Assembly: GCF_001039355.2 (NCBI RefSeq)
Contig: NW_019775136.1
Location: forward strand, 1 to 23,244
Length of the DNA: 23,244 bases
Source of the DNA: Lingula anatina
Lineage: Eukaryota; Brachiopoda; Lingulata; Lingulida; Lingulidae
Direction: 5' to 3'
The notes under the pieces are model-generated. The model made no database searches and had not been told where the DNA came from. It worked only from the letters and a program-made list of their open reading frames with translations. Both the position numbers and the translations under genes were made by a program. The number at the start of each line of letters is the position of its first letter. Position 1 is the first letter of the stretch. Shown piece by piece: positions 1 through 11,114 of the stretch.

Positions 1-179
1 CTATTTTTTTTTTTTTTTTTGAGAAAAGAAAACATCAACAGTGCATAGACATTGGACAAGGAGTATAAGAAGCAATCAATATAGGTCTCCATTTAAATGA
101 AATTAATACTTGGCTTTAATTCAGCAGCCATAGGTCATATTTGTCTCCTGAAGTGCTTTAACACATTAAGCAATTCTAA

Positions 180-1250
180 ATAATTGACTCAGAAATTTGA
201 AGGATTAAGGTTTCAGACAACAGTTTTTCCCCAAAAGCCTCCAAACCAGACAAGAGATTTAGAAATCTGGAGTTTCCTAAATCCCATTTCAGGAAGAGTG
301 TTCTGAATGCAGGCTGCCTCAAGTCCCTCCCTGCCACCCCGCTCCCCATTGTCACTGCAAATGTTTTATGTCATAGTTCATTTTGTCGATGTAGGATTTT
401 GAGCATTAGAATTCAATGCAACCATTAGTCTGGTGAATACAATGTGGTGAATTGGTAATGGAGTGAGAGCGCAACTCCAGGGCAGGATTACTGGGGGATA
501 TTTAGGATGAATTAATATTTTGATTGTAACACGAGCAAGTGCGGGACAAAAACAGTTTGGTGCTGTGTCACCAGATCCTAACGTTGTATCAGTTTATGAG
601 GTTTGTGCCTGTGTGTGTGTGTGTATATAGTACCACTGCCTCACATTGCATGGACAGGACACACACACACATATACACACAGAGACTGTAGCAAACTTGC
701 CACCTCAGACAAGGTGTGATGAAGTGCTTATGGTGAAACAGATCAAGCCAGGCTAAGTCAAAAAGCAAACTTTGCTGGCACAATCTGAGTCCTGACACCG
801 ACACAATGAGAGCCAAACATGCATTGTAGTAAATCTCTGACAAGTCCACAGATAGAGAATGGTTAGAAAACAGCCTAATGTGTTAGAGTGACAGAGGGTG
901 ACAACCCCTCGCCTTCAGTTATGTGCGCGTTAGGTGCCTCTATTTGTGCAGTGGTTTTGTTCTGTGTGCTCCATGCACGTCTCCAGAACCTCCTCAATAT
1001 AAAGGTGACAGAGGGCAGTGAAATATTGACTGGGAACTGTGGAAATAGGGCTGGAAAGAGTCTCCCTAAATCAACACTTGTTTTGTCTCTGTTCTGGGTT
1101 CATGTCCTTCAGAGAATGAACTTTACCTACAGCAAACAGACTGAGGTACTCCTGACACTATGCTTTGCTTTCTACGGTCTTGAAATGGATACAGTGTAAA
1201 CACGGCGACAGGACCCACTCAAAGCGCCTGCTGTGCTACACTACATTGAC
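180..1250. promoter_or_regulatory. Candidate cis-regulatory block 1 (GC-raised intronic DNA)
   Basis: The base composition is clearly less AT-rich than the following 1.2 kb. It contains two GGATTA hexamers (202-207, 485-490), the core bound by Otx-class homeodomains, but two in 1 kb is close to chance. An 11-base GTGACAGAGGG repeat occurs at 888 and again near 1005. A 103-codon open frame in it (888-1199) starts at GTG and matches nothing I know. Function is inferred only from composition and position. Confidence 0.25.
610..680. repeat. Facing TG and CA microsatellites
   Basis: A TG run with a TATATA end (610-629) is followed 30 bases later by a CA run with an ATATACACAC end (659-680). They are reverse complements of each other, so a hairpin could form. 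Confidence 0.8.
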
Positions 1251-2439
1251 ATAGCTGGACGGTTAAACACGTTTGGTTCTTGAAAAACCTGTCAAAATGC
1301 TGTCCAAATATGGTAAATGATTCAAACAAAACATGACCTTGCTTAATAAATAGTGGACAATTAAATGGCTCTGACTATTAAACAAACAAATTAAATGTGA
1401 ATATAATTTCTTTGACATTCTGAATGACATGCTTTCACTAAATAGATTGGTCAACAGCATTACTAAACATAAATTTAGTTTAGTTTTGGATACCTTCAAG
1501 AGTATAAAACAAACCAAAAACATTTCAACAATAGGTATTTTTCTCTGTAGCTCTTATAAGTTTTCACCTTATAAACCACATCTTAGGATTTTGTAATGTT
1601 AAAAAATAAAACTTAAACTAAATTTTCTAAATGAATTATTACCCATCCCATTGGTTAAATTTTTTAAGGTTGACATTTTTTTCTGTAGATTTTGAAAGTT
1701 TTGATTTGGCAAAATCAGACTCAGAAAAAAATAATGAGAAACACTTGACCTGGAGGAAATCCTCAAATTTTCTTTCATAAGAACATATTTCTCACATGAC
1801 ATTTTCTTTTAACCCAAACTTTGTTTTTATATCAATAATGTTTCCTTTAGGCACTGTGCTGTTGTTGATGTTACTCTAATCTGTAACAAAAATAAAGGCA
1901 AATCAGAAATCAGTAATGAGAAGCCATTCCAAATGTTTCAACAAAACACACCTGAAGATCTGTCCTCAACTTTTTTTTCATTTTAATGTTTTTCTTAGAC
2001 ACCTATCTCATTTGTGATTGACATTTCCATAAACAAACAGAAGCAAATGAGTAAACAAATGTCACACTCTTAAATCCAGCCAAATAAGGTATATGGCTAA
2101 CCAACTAAATTTCTTTAATATTCCCCCCAATAAACATCAATTTTTTAAGTATAATAAAAACTATTTGAAAGTTCCAAAAAATGGCAAAGTCTCATCTCCA
2201 ATGAAATCATTAAATAGATTATTTAAAGAAATTTTTATTATTTTTTTTTTTTTGTTAACGTAGACCTCTAACAACACCTAGAATCTAATAAATATTCCTA
2301 ATCTAAATTTTGATTGTCTTACATAATCTTCCATTATTGGTGACAATCTAATCAAAAACAAATAAAAAGCCAATGCATTAATTACACACGACCAGTCCCA
2401 TTGTTTTATCAAAATGTAATTAACGCTTACATATGATTC

Positions 2440-3450
2440 TTAGCATTACACGACAAATGATGGTGACATTTCAATTCCTCAGATAAAGTGAACAATGGGT
2501 GCACCTGCTGACCCCAGTGGTCAGGACTTGGTCAATGAATGTACACTAAAATCTGTTAAGTAAACTGTACACCAGGACCGTCCAGCGAGACTGGCTCCAT
2601 TGGCATCAAGTCACACAATAGCCGTCCCTGACAAATCAACATCGCTTGTAACTTGTGTAAAGCCAGCACAGACACCAGTCATATTTTCCTGACAACCCGA
2701 TATACCCGTCCACTTCACATTAATTGAATAAATGTAAGTTTCTCGCATGGTAATTAAATAATGGAGGTAATAGGTGAGAAAATATTTACCACTGTTTGCT
2801 TGTTTTTATTCTCGGGTGAACAGCCCACTGACGGCTGGAGCCCCGTATTTGAATTCAACAGTAAACTCCTTCCTGACTTGTGTCTGCACTAACTACACCT
2901 ACTCCTTCCCCCCTGCCCCCGGGGCCAGTGACCCCCAAGGCTAGAAAACCTCTCCCAATCTCTATTAAAACAGATCAGTTCAAATGTGTTGTTTGGTATT
3001 ATAATGTCCCTCATTGTGATTAAGTTTATAAGCTGGACTGAGGGGGAAGGTTAGAGAAACCAGGTAAAACACACTGCCTCAGCATAAACTAAAGGGTCCT
3101 CTTCCACTCAACTGGTTACAGTCAGTTATTAAACATTGTGTCGCCCCAAAATGATATAACGACGGACAATGGGGGTGGAATTATTCGAGACTGGGTCTTA
3201 GATGCGTATGTTCACTATTACCCAACCTCCCCTCCCTAAATGAGGGCTAATAAGTCTAAAGGCCTAAACAAAAATAACAACAAGCCTTTAGCACATTAGT
3301 CCAACACAAAATCCCAGCCTTCACTTATTTTATTCGGAGTGTTGTCTGTGTAAACATGCCAACCTGCCACAGTTACAACTTTCTACCCTCGCTGGCTCAT
3401 TATTTCCTGTCTGTGTGCCGTCCTTGCAACTAGGTGGAGTCTGTTCTACT
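2440..3450. promoter_or_regulatory. Candidate cis-regulatory block 2 (GC-raised intronic DNA)
   Basis: This block of about 1 kb is distinctly richer in GC than both neighbours, with no open frame of interest. It includes a 15-base palindrome-like TGACCCCAGTGGTCA (about 2509-2523), an E-box CACCTG just before it, homeodomain-type TTAATTGAAT and GTAATTAAAT near 2720-2760, and AACAATGGG (Sox-type). Motif content alone does not prove function. Confidence 0.25.
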
Positions 3451-4095
3451 AGATAAAAACGGAAGATAAATCCATCTATTTCATAATACATGATTTAATT
3501 ATTCATTCTTGTTAAAAATGTTTTGGGTATAGATTTGACATCGAGCAGTGTAATTCCACTGAAGTGCAACGTTGTTTATCTACCATAATGGTCTTATTTA
3601 TAAAAACTGAAAAATCTTTTATAAATATTCCATAATAATTACATAGGACTTAACTCTGCTTCCCAGAATTATTTTTCTAATATTTCTGTTTGTATTTTAG
3701 AAAGCTAGGGTTGCTTCAGTTCATTGCATATCAAGATAAACATTAATCTTCTTAAGAAAAATTATTATTGTTTTGATCGGCTTTTGGTATTTCTTATGAA
3801 CATTGCAAGTTTGATAACATACTTTCAGTGTGAAACTGAAATGAATTCTTTCATTTTTTTCTGGTGTATTTGGATTCTACCAGTTTTCTCACATCAGTAA
3901 GTAATATAGTTTTATCTATTTCTTCACAGTTTGTAAAGTAGAAAAAGTTGCAAAAACTACTTAATTTTTGATGGATAAAAATAAGCATATGGTTTAACAC
4001 ACTATGTATCCATATATTTCATTATTTAATTTTGGTTTTAAGAAAATAGCTAGAAGTGACCAGTGATCTGGGAGCAGTTAAAGCAAAATCACTAA

Positions 4096-4344
4096 GGCTT
4101 CGTTCACATGCAATGTCTATTTTCTATTTTCTATTTTCTATTTTCGGTATGTCTTATGATCACGGTCTGTGCACTGAATATCCCGCCGCGTAATTACTGG
4201 CAGCGCGAGCCAGTTACTTATAGTACCTGGCTCGCGCTGCCAGTAATTACGCCGCGGGATATTCAGTGCACAGACCGTGATCATAAGACATACCGAAAAT
4301 AGAAAATAGAAAATAGAAAATAGACATTGCATGTGAACGAAGCC
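4096..4344. mobile_element. Near-perfect palindromic MITE (PIF/Harbinger-like), 249 bp
   Basis: The element reads GGCTTCGTTCACATGCAATG inward from both ends and is flanked by TAA at 4093-4095 and 4345-4347, the 3-bp TWA-type target duplication typical of PIF/Harbinger. Pairing position i with 8440-i, 121 of 124 pairs match. The exceptions are 4187/4253, 4214/4226 and the centre pair 4219/4221. Each arm has four copies of CTATTTT (4117-4144 and, inverted, 4296-4323). The two 64-codon open frames on opposite strands (4108-4302, 4138-4332) are the same arm read twice and are not genes. Confidence 0.88.
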
Positions 4345-4950
4345 TAAGAAAAAATCCTGTCTGTGAAAATGTCCTGATAATTCTACTGTAAAAATGAAAT
4401 AAAATAGAGCTCATAATTTAAGGTTAATGCATTTCATAATTTATCCAAAACATAAAAAAATTAATGATTAAAAACAATCACAAACCTAGACAGAATATCA
4501 AGTGTTCAGTTACATTTTAAGACATTTTTTCCAATAAATCATTAGGATGGGTGTGTTTAGTAAAGGTTGAGCTCACATCCTAAAATTTTATCACAAAAAT
4601 TGTCCACCTAGCATTTTTTTGCATCCAGCACCTAAAACATTTATACCCTTTGTCCGATCTTTGACAAAGAAATGCTCCCGTATTTCTTTGAAAAACATCC
4701 TCTTAATGCATTATTTTTCCATGTACTGATTAAATATGACCATTAAAAAGCATGCAATGTAAATCATTATCTTATTTGTTATTGGCTATCTATTTCCTCT
4801 TTCTGAAAATACATAAATAAACTTTCTCTTTTTTTTCTTTCAAAATTGCGTACTTGACTTTTCCAAAAACCACATTAAAAAGTTTGAAAACAATTGGCTA
4901 GCAACAAAAATATTAACGAAGTACCATAATACTGACAAAATGTTGCAAAA

Positions 4951-5017
4951 AAATTAAACTAAATAATAAAACAAAATTAAATTAAATTAAACGATAAAAT
5001 AAATAAAATCAAAAAGT
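4951..5017. repeat. A/T-only-like low-complexity tract
   Basis: An irregular run of AAATTAA and AATAAAA units with very few G or C bases. Confidence 0.7.
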
Positions 5018-5510
5018 ATAACATGAAGGACAAAAATACCACGTCTATACAATGCTGAAGAGGTCTGCTGAATGACTACATTCAGAACCAAAGCCTACTG
5101 ATTGTGTTAGATGTCCACCATGGATGTGGCAGCACACTGGGTGAGACAGTGATTGTGTTTCTCAGTGTCAAGAAAGGCCATTTTTTCAAACTGCTGTATT
5201 TGTGGTACAGCACACTTTTTGTTTCATTTCTTGCTACTTTGATGTCATGAAAGTATTTTTCATTATCTTTATTATTTTTTACCTATTATCTTGAATTAAT
5301 ATTATGTTTCAATAATAATAACTACACACTAAAAATCATGGTTTTAAACATTTGTTTCATTCTATTCTTTAGGGTTTTCAAGGAATGTGCCATATTTTGG
5401 CAAAAAATCTTAGTGTGGAAAATAAATAAAACATTAATTTGAAATTTTATGAGTATAAAATAAATATCATTTAAGACCAAGGTTAATTTGAAGGGCCACT
5501 CTTCACTTAC

Positions 5511-5610
5511 AGAATATTCAGCTGCATCTGTCTACGAATCAAAGCATTCTTTTTGTTGACCAGGAGAAACCATTCCTGCAGCAGACGTTCTTCTTCAGCT
5601 TTGCTAGCAC
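5511..5610 (-). CDS. EHBP1: EHBP1 exon r: bMERB domain, second helix (last visible exon)
   Basis: With the carried G it starts [20 protein letters not shown] and continues [14 protein letters not shown], ending with two bases of a Leu codon. The [16 protein letters not shown] segment is nearly identical to vertebrate [16 protein letters not shown] and is the bMERB signature. The acceptor is GTTTCCAG and the donor GTAAGTG. The remaining helices and C-terminus were not found between this exon and the left edge. Confidence 0.96.
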
Positions 5611-6098
5611 CTGGAAACACAATAAGATGTGGTATTCTATGCATTTTAATTCTCATGTAAAAATATCTTCATTATAGAATTCCTGTTCAATATGTATTTG
5701 TTGCTGGAGCTAGCTAATTGGCAGCAAGTCCAAGAGAATATTTGGTCAATCTTTTTTATAAATAAAAACCCAATTGTTGATGATAGAATGTTATATGGAG
5801 GCTGGAGTGGACTAACTGGCCCAAATCAACATACTTCTCCATTCATCTGTAATTTATTTACCATAAACTTAATACATCTTGCTATTTATCAATGATCAGC
5901 ATTGAAAATTCTTCATATTCCACCAACCAACCCAAGTTCTATCAAGTTAGACTTGAACAATGATCAAAAAGAACTGATCACAAATATGGGGAAGCACCAT
6001 CAGCAGTCAGACTTCTCTAAGCTTGCAATTTCCATTAAACTCGATTACCAAATGAAATGCAGTGTGACCTTGTTCCACAAAATCCTTGGACCACCTAC

Positions 6099-6176
6099 CA
6101 TTCTCAATGCAGTCTGGATTCCTCAAACTACGGTGTCGTTCATCTGGGTCTAGGATGGGTTCAAGCACATCTAGGT
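6099..6176 (-). CDS. EHBP1: Candidate cassette exon of EHBP1 inside bMERB (78 bases)
   Basis: With the G carried from 8108 it reads DLDVLEPILDPDERHRSLRN followed by PDCIEN, and returns a single G to the next exon. It has a good acceptor (TTTGCTGAGTACAG) and donor (GTAGGT), phase 1 at both ends, a length divisible by three, no stop, and about 50% GC against roughly 30-35% around it. The neighbouring exons also join perfectly without it ([17 protein letters not shown], like vertebrate MDTG-RNTEEEEAMMQEW), so it would be an optional 26-residue insert at the turn between bMERB helices. I know no homologue of this insert. Confidence 0.55.
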
Positions 6177-7428
6177 CTGTACTCAGCAAAGCACAACACA
6201 AACACAACTAATGGTTGATCAGCCAAATATGTGTATTGCATTTTAAGACAATTTGGCATATGTTTTTTTCCTAATGGGGCTTTTTGGGAGAATAATTTCA
6301 ATGTGAAATTTTCCTTGGTTAAGAAATATTAAAATGGTTAAAAAACATTAAAATTGACTACAATTCTTTTGATAGTAAAAGAACATTTAATGTGCCAAAA
6401 TATCTAAAATTCTTTTTTATATGCTTTCTGTAGTTTAAAATGCTTCAATTTCTGTATATGCCAATCAGACCATAAATAGAAAATTTCAATATATACCAAA
6501 ATGTCTTGAGAAATAAGATGTGATAAATTATGCCACTGCAAAGAATCATAACATTGATATTGGACACAAAGATCAACATGCCCTCATATTATGAAGTAAT
6601 CAAGCTCAAATCTGTACAAAACATGAATTATGATTGGATACTAAATAACAGAAACAGCTGCAACAGAAGCAAGGGAAAAATCAGCTTTAGAGATAAATTA
6701 ATTTTAAAGCAAGAAGACAAATTTACAAATCACACAAGGAGAATGTACAACATGAAGAACAATAATAATATCGAACACACACATATACCATAATTGAAAT
6801 AATTTAAGATATACTCACTCCAAGTTAGTACTGCTAAATATTTGCAGGACAGGTCCTTATTTTTCTACTGCAGGAAAGTGCCACATGCACAGCACTCTTA
6901 ACAATTATTTTTAGAGTTTCATTCAAATATTTGTAAGCATAAAACTGCTAATCTGCCAGGAGATAATTTTTCATTTGATTTAGTAAAAAAGCCTGCAGTG
7001 TGTAGTTATGATTAAAATGGAAATGTTAATAAGGATGTGATGTGCCATTTTATTCAATGTAAGTATCTCCCTGTTGCTTTTCCTTGTGACAGAATACTCA
7101 TAATTTAACATCATGCACATAAATACTGAGCTCATGCAAAGTGCAAGTACTCCACTAACTTTACATGGTTCAAGACCAGACACTCGCCTCGGTGGCCCTT
7201 TGACCCATCCCAGCTTATCACCAAAGACATCACTTACCTGTCGAGTACACAGGTATTGTTAGTAGATTTTACTACAGTAGGTTAATTCTGCCACTGCTTT
7301 TATATTTGTGTTATAAATAAACAACTTCTCCACCCATTTAACTGGATATCTCCAATGCTGATCATGCAGGCCGATTACTACCAGACTCTTACCTTCTCCA
7401 CCATCCACTACAAAAACTAACTTCATTT

Positions 7429-7740
7429 TAAAGGCACACTGACATGGGGAGAGGTCTACCCTTCTATGTACCAGCCTTCTTTGCCAACAGACTGTCTAAG
7501 TTGAACTTATCATAGGCAGCAAATGTCATCTCTCTATTTTCAAAATTTAGACTGTCACATGTTATGATCTGTAAAGTTGGTCATATGCTGTGTCCAGCAA
7601 AGGCAGTGGGGCGGGAGAAAAGAGATATAACACATTGCTGCTTTACTTATAGTTATGGTGAGCTTAGCTTAGTCAGCCAACCCACAGAGCAGTGTTGTAT
7701 GGAAAAAGGGTCGACTTATCTTCAGTGTAAATGCGCCTTT
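7429..7740. mobile_element. Possible short inverted-repeat element (MITE-like)
   Basis: The left end TTAAAGGCACACTGACATGG and the reverse complement of the right end AAAGGCGCATTTACACTGAA share AAAGGC.CA, and further in both have GTC.ACCCTT. The arms match over about 35 bases with several differences and a one-base gap. I cannot identify a clear target duplication, and the interior of about 240 bases does not align well. It could instead be two unrelated short similarities. Confidence 0.35.
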
Positions 7741-8107
7741 AGTCTAGCATGCACAGGAACCAAGTTAATCATTGCAAGGAGATGCTCACAGTGTTCAGTT
7801 TGTTTGTCTGTTTGTTTTTTCTTTTTCATTTTTTCCAAAAGCAAATTTAGGCATTGCTCTATTATTACACGTTTTATCAAAATATATAACAATTTTTAAC
7901 ATGATATTTAAAAAATCTGATTCAGGTGAACATTGACTGTTCCCTGAACTCTACACTTTCATCAAACTCAGTGAAAGGAAAAATGCAAGAAAAAACAGAA
8001 CACATAAACATCTCTCTCTCTTACTGTGCATGTAGTGAAGCCAGCATCATGTACATACTGTCTAATGTTAAACTCTTGGGTGTTAGTCTTCTGTCCCTTG
8101 CACTTAC

Positions 8108-8228
8108 CATCATCCATGACTTTACGCAGGGCTTTCTCCACCTCTGCCGCTCTGCGATCTATCTGTTTCTGCTCCCGCTCCAAGGCAGCCATCTCATTGT
8201 TCACATATTCATTGGTATCAAGTAAGTC
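8108..8228 (-). CDS. EHBP1: EHBP1 exon q: bMERB domain, first helix
   Basis: The exon starts DLLDTNEYVNNEMAALEREQ and continues KQIDRRAAEVEKALRKVMDD, 40 codons plus one base. Vertebrate EHBP1 has KDTSQYVVGELAALENEQKQIDTRAALVEKRLRYLMDTG. This is the start of the bivalent Mical/EHBP Rab-binding (bMERB, formerly DUF3585) domain, a bundle of long helices. The acceptor is GTTTACAG and the donor GTAAGTGC. Confidence 0.96.
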
Positions 8229-8507
8229 CTGTAAACAACATGTGTATTTACAATTTTTTTTCACTAGAACAAAATCACATTATTTGGACAATGGCCTGAA
8301 TTCAGTAAATGATCAAAAATCTCTCAAAACAAATTTCATGTAAAGTTTTCAAAAAGTTATATGAAGGGAACAATAAATTACAAACATTAAGTTTTATCCT
8401 TTAAAGCATTCTTTTATAAAACATTTTCAGAAGTGGAATAATCATCAGATTATCTTATTATTATGGATATTCAGAGTGCAATTATAAATCTACACTCTTC
8501 CTCATAC

Positions 8508-8572
8508 TTCAATGTTGTCCGATTCTCCAGATTCCCCCTCAGACTCGGACTCCCCACCACTGTTCAATTCAT
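8508..8572 (-). CDS. EHBP1: EHBP1 exon p: acidic Ser/Glu linker
   Basis: With the carried G it encodes 22 residues: DELNSGGESESEGESGESDN, then IE. The repeated S-x-[E/D] pattern suits casein kinase 2. The acceptor is TTTTTCTCAG and the donor GTATGAG; ending at 8508 gives the phase 0 needed by the next exon. Confidence 0.87.
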
Positions 8573-8779
8573 CTGAGAAAAATAAAAGAAAATAAAAACA
8601 TAAACCTAATTAAGAGCTTGTCTTACTGAAACACTCTCTATTTAAACACCATTATCTTTTCATAATCATGATCTTGATTTTTTTCCAAGCATTCACATTA
8701 CTGTATGAAGTATATTCAGTTCACAAAAATAAATACATCAAAAAAACACTGGCAACATATATGAAAGATAAGTTTTTAC

Positions 8780-8852
8780 CTTTAGATGGTGTGGCTGGTT
8801 TTACAGGGGAAGTTCTTTCACCAGATGGTCGCCTAATTTCCTCTTTAGTATT
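8780..8852 (-). CDS. EHBP1: EHBP1 exon o: short basic linker
   Basis: Twenty-four codons plus one base: NTKEEIRRPSGERTSPVKPA followed by TPSK. It has no domain; TSPVKP and ATPSK look like proline-directed kinase sites. The acceptor is ATATTTTAG and the donor GTAAAAAC, ending in phase 1. Confidence 0.88.
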
Positions 8853-9305
8853 CTAAAATATACAGCAATTGAAAAAGTCATTGGTATCCAAGTGTGCAGT
8901 TCACTGAAATATTTTTAGTATTCAAAATATTTCTAAAAAAATTTGAAATCTCTTTAAAGCACACGTATCACATCAAAGATCTTACAAGTAGTTAATATCT
9001 AATGTGTGAATACTGTTTAAAACATGCAAAATCTAAGATAATGGTGTCCACAAAATCAAAATTTGATAGTCATCCCTCATTTTCAAATTACAATCCTTGT
9101 ATCATAAAAAACAAAATTTCTAACAAGTCACAAGTCGATCTATTAAAGTGCCACATTCAAAAATGTTGTCCTTATTCCATAAACATGAACAGTTCTTAAA
9201 ATGCATAACCACTGTATAACCACTTATAAGAAATTCAATATGAAAATTGAAAAAACTCTGTTTTATTTATCTCTGTGTTTGCATACTAAGTGAACTGTTA
9301 CTTAC
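8853..9305 (-). other. Intron, 453 bp
   Basis: AT-rich with no exon-like frame. Confidence 0.7.
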
Positions 9306-9454
9306 ATTTTGAGAGGCCTCCAGCTTGGCTGCAGTTGTTGCAAGGGTTGTTGCTAATTGTGGACGAGACAGCATCAGTTTCTTCAGGCGGCCATCAGTGG
9401 CTGTACTTGGATCTGCTGCAGGGGGGTTGTTATCTTTTTCAGATGTTTCTACAT
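9306..9454 (-). CDS. EHBP1: EHBP1 exon n: linker with conserved LKKL segment
   Basis: With the carried G it reads DVETSEKDNNPPAADPSTAT, then DGRLKKLMLSRPQLATTLAT and an Ala-rich end at ASQN, 50 codons. The LKKL..RPQLA part aligns with vertebrate DLKLKKLLEVQPQVA. The acceptor TTACGTAG has a weak pyrimidine tract but is the one that keeps the phase; the donor is a perfect GTAAGT. Confidence 0.9.
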
Positions 9455-11114
9455 CTACGTAACGAGTGAGAATTTTCATTAAAGAGCCAATATTATTTAC
9501 ACAAAAATAACCTACGTAAGTATACTTGAACAATTTAAATACAAAATGCACTTAGAGCAACTATAAAGACTTTACCTACAAGAAACTTTCATAAACAAAA
9601 TGTACCCTAAACATAATAACAGTAGTTAATAATATATGCCTTATGCAAAACTTTCATGTTACAAAATTTTAATCCAATCTGATATATTATGGTATTAAAA
9701 TCATCACACATTCCATCATTGGAAGAAGCAAGCTAGACAACCACACATCTGCATTGTAAGTTAATGGATACTGTTGTAACATGCAAGCTTGCCTCAAAAT
9801 GAAAACTGAAACACCATAATAGCACAAACACTCCCTGTTCTAAGAAGAGATATATCTTATCACATTTTGTAAATATTAGTCAAAGCACGACTGTGCCAAT
9901 AAAAAAGCTAATATTAAAGGCAAAGCTGACAGCTTATTTTCTGGAAAAAGCATTTGGAATTAGTTTTACTCAAATGCACAATATTCTTAGAGATTTTGGG
10001 TTTGGCTTTCGTATAGAAATAGCTACGTGAACATTCTATGCTAGAAGGCTTTTAATTTCATCAATACTTAAAATATATTACTGTTACTAGCTAAAACTGG
10101 TTATAATTCTTCATGCTTGATGAACTGTTTAAATTTCAGATGCAGGTTTTAAAAAGGGTAAGGGTATTAATGCTCTAAGCAAATTTTTCTTCACATCTAA
10201 AAATCATTCATTGTAGTTTTTCTATTAAAAAGTCTAATTTTCTAACTACTGCAGTGCAATAACTATCTCACAAAAAAATCAATATTTGTCACCTGATTGT
10301 AAAAAATGTAAAACTATATCCATTCTTTCTTTATAAAGCACATGCTTTTAATACCCCACCAACTACTAGTAACAGGTTCTCATGCTTGCCCTATTAATTA
10401 TGCCTACATTCACACACTAGTCCTACGTTAATTATTATCAAAAGGCTGCATAGTCAGTACACATTGAAATTACCCCTTCTGCCCAAGGAATTTCTCTTAA
10501 ACTGGTAGAACTTAACACCCAAGCGTTCTGTTCACCAGTGCCAGCACCACAATAAACAATGATCAGCCAACCAAGATGGAAGGAGAGAGAAATTGGACAT
10601 GACAGGATGATTTAATAATGAAAGAAAAATCAACTTTGAGAGATGACTGTAATGATACTATCAGCTCCACATACATGGAAATGTCAATCTGTCATTCTTG
10701 CTAATACAATATATGCTAGTAATTGTTGTTCAGTGATTTTTTTTAATAATCGCATACTATATAAAAGGAAAATATCTACAAGTAACTGCTTTTTTCATTG
10801 AAAGTTCATTGAAATGCTCATTTTGCATACTACAATTAATTGTTATTATCGTTATCATTATTATCAAATTAGATCTATTTTTATAGGAAAAGATGTAAAT
10901 AAGTAAAGGGACTTTAGGTAGCAGAGGGAAAAAATACATAACAATAAACAGAAAACACAACTTTAACATTTAAAAGAAAGCAAATGATCAAAGCACCTTT
11001 TTCCACAACTTTAACTCAAATCATATTAAGCACAATAAATAATGATAATAACAAATAAATATTAAATATAAATGTAAAAGGAAAAGCAATACCTTATCTA
11101 GTCATAACTCTTAC
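9455..11114 (-). other. Intron, 1660 bp
   Basis: AT-rich with TAA/TTA-rich low complexity at about 10830-11080. Vertebrate EHBP1 has additional linker here; no exon with suitable phase 1 borders was found. Confidence 0.6.

Larger units (their letters stand above)
1..5510 (-). other. EHBP1: 3'-most visible intron of EHBP1, at least 5.5 kb
   Basis: The exon at 5511 ends mid-codon at a good donor, and no EHBP1 C-terminal sequence follows, so the whole stretch should be intron. It alternates between AT-rich parts (about 1260-2440, 3450-4095, 4345-5510) and two GC-raised blocks, and contains the palindromic element at 4096-4344. A T run occupies 4-20. The left edge of the window truncates it. Confidence 0.75.
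5611..8107 (-). other. Intron, 2497 bp, splitting bMERB, with a candidate cassette exon and repeats
   Basis: It contains the exon-like segment 6099-6176 and the inverted-repeat candidate 7429-7740. A GC-raised stretch at about 7140-7430 includes a small ATG frame (minus strand, 7259-7426, 55 residues) and a frame whose phase does not fit the gene; neither can be assigned a function. Confidence 0.6.

Noticed and set aside
888-1199. 103-residue open frame on the plus strand
   Set aside because: It starts at GTG, has no domain, no match I know, and lies in the intron of the minus-strand gene; no splice-site or conservation support.
4108-4332. Two overlapping 64-residue open frames on opposite strands with nearly identical proteins
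   Set aside because: They are the two arms of the palindromic element; each frame reads one arm and its reverse complement, so similarity is automatic.
7160-7245. Minus-strand frame VSDVFGDKLGWVKGPPRR as an EHBP1 exon, and a plus-strand GGTTCAAGACC as a Pol III B box of a tRNA-derived SINE
   Set aside because: The frame is phase 0 where phase 1 is required; no convincing A box or tRNA fold goes with the B-box-like sequence.
7564-8343. Several plus-strand open frames of about 100 residues
   Set aside because: Partly antisense shadows of the bMERB exon at 8108-8228 and otherwise AT-rich intronic sequence; no family features.
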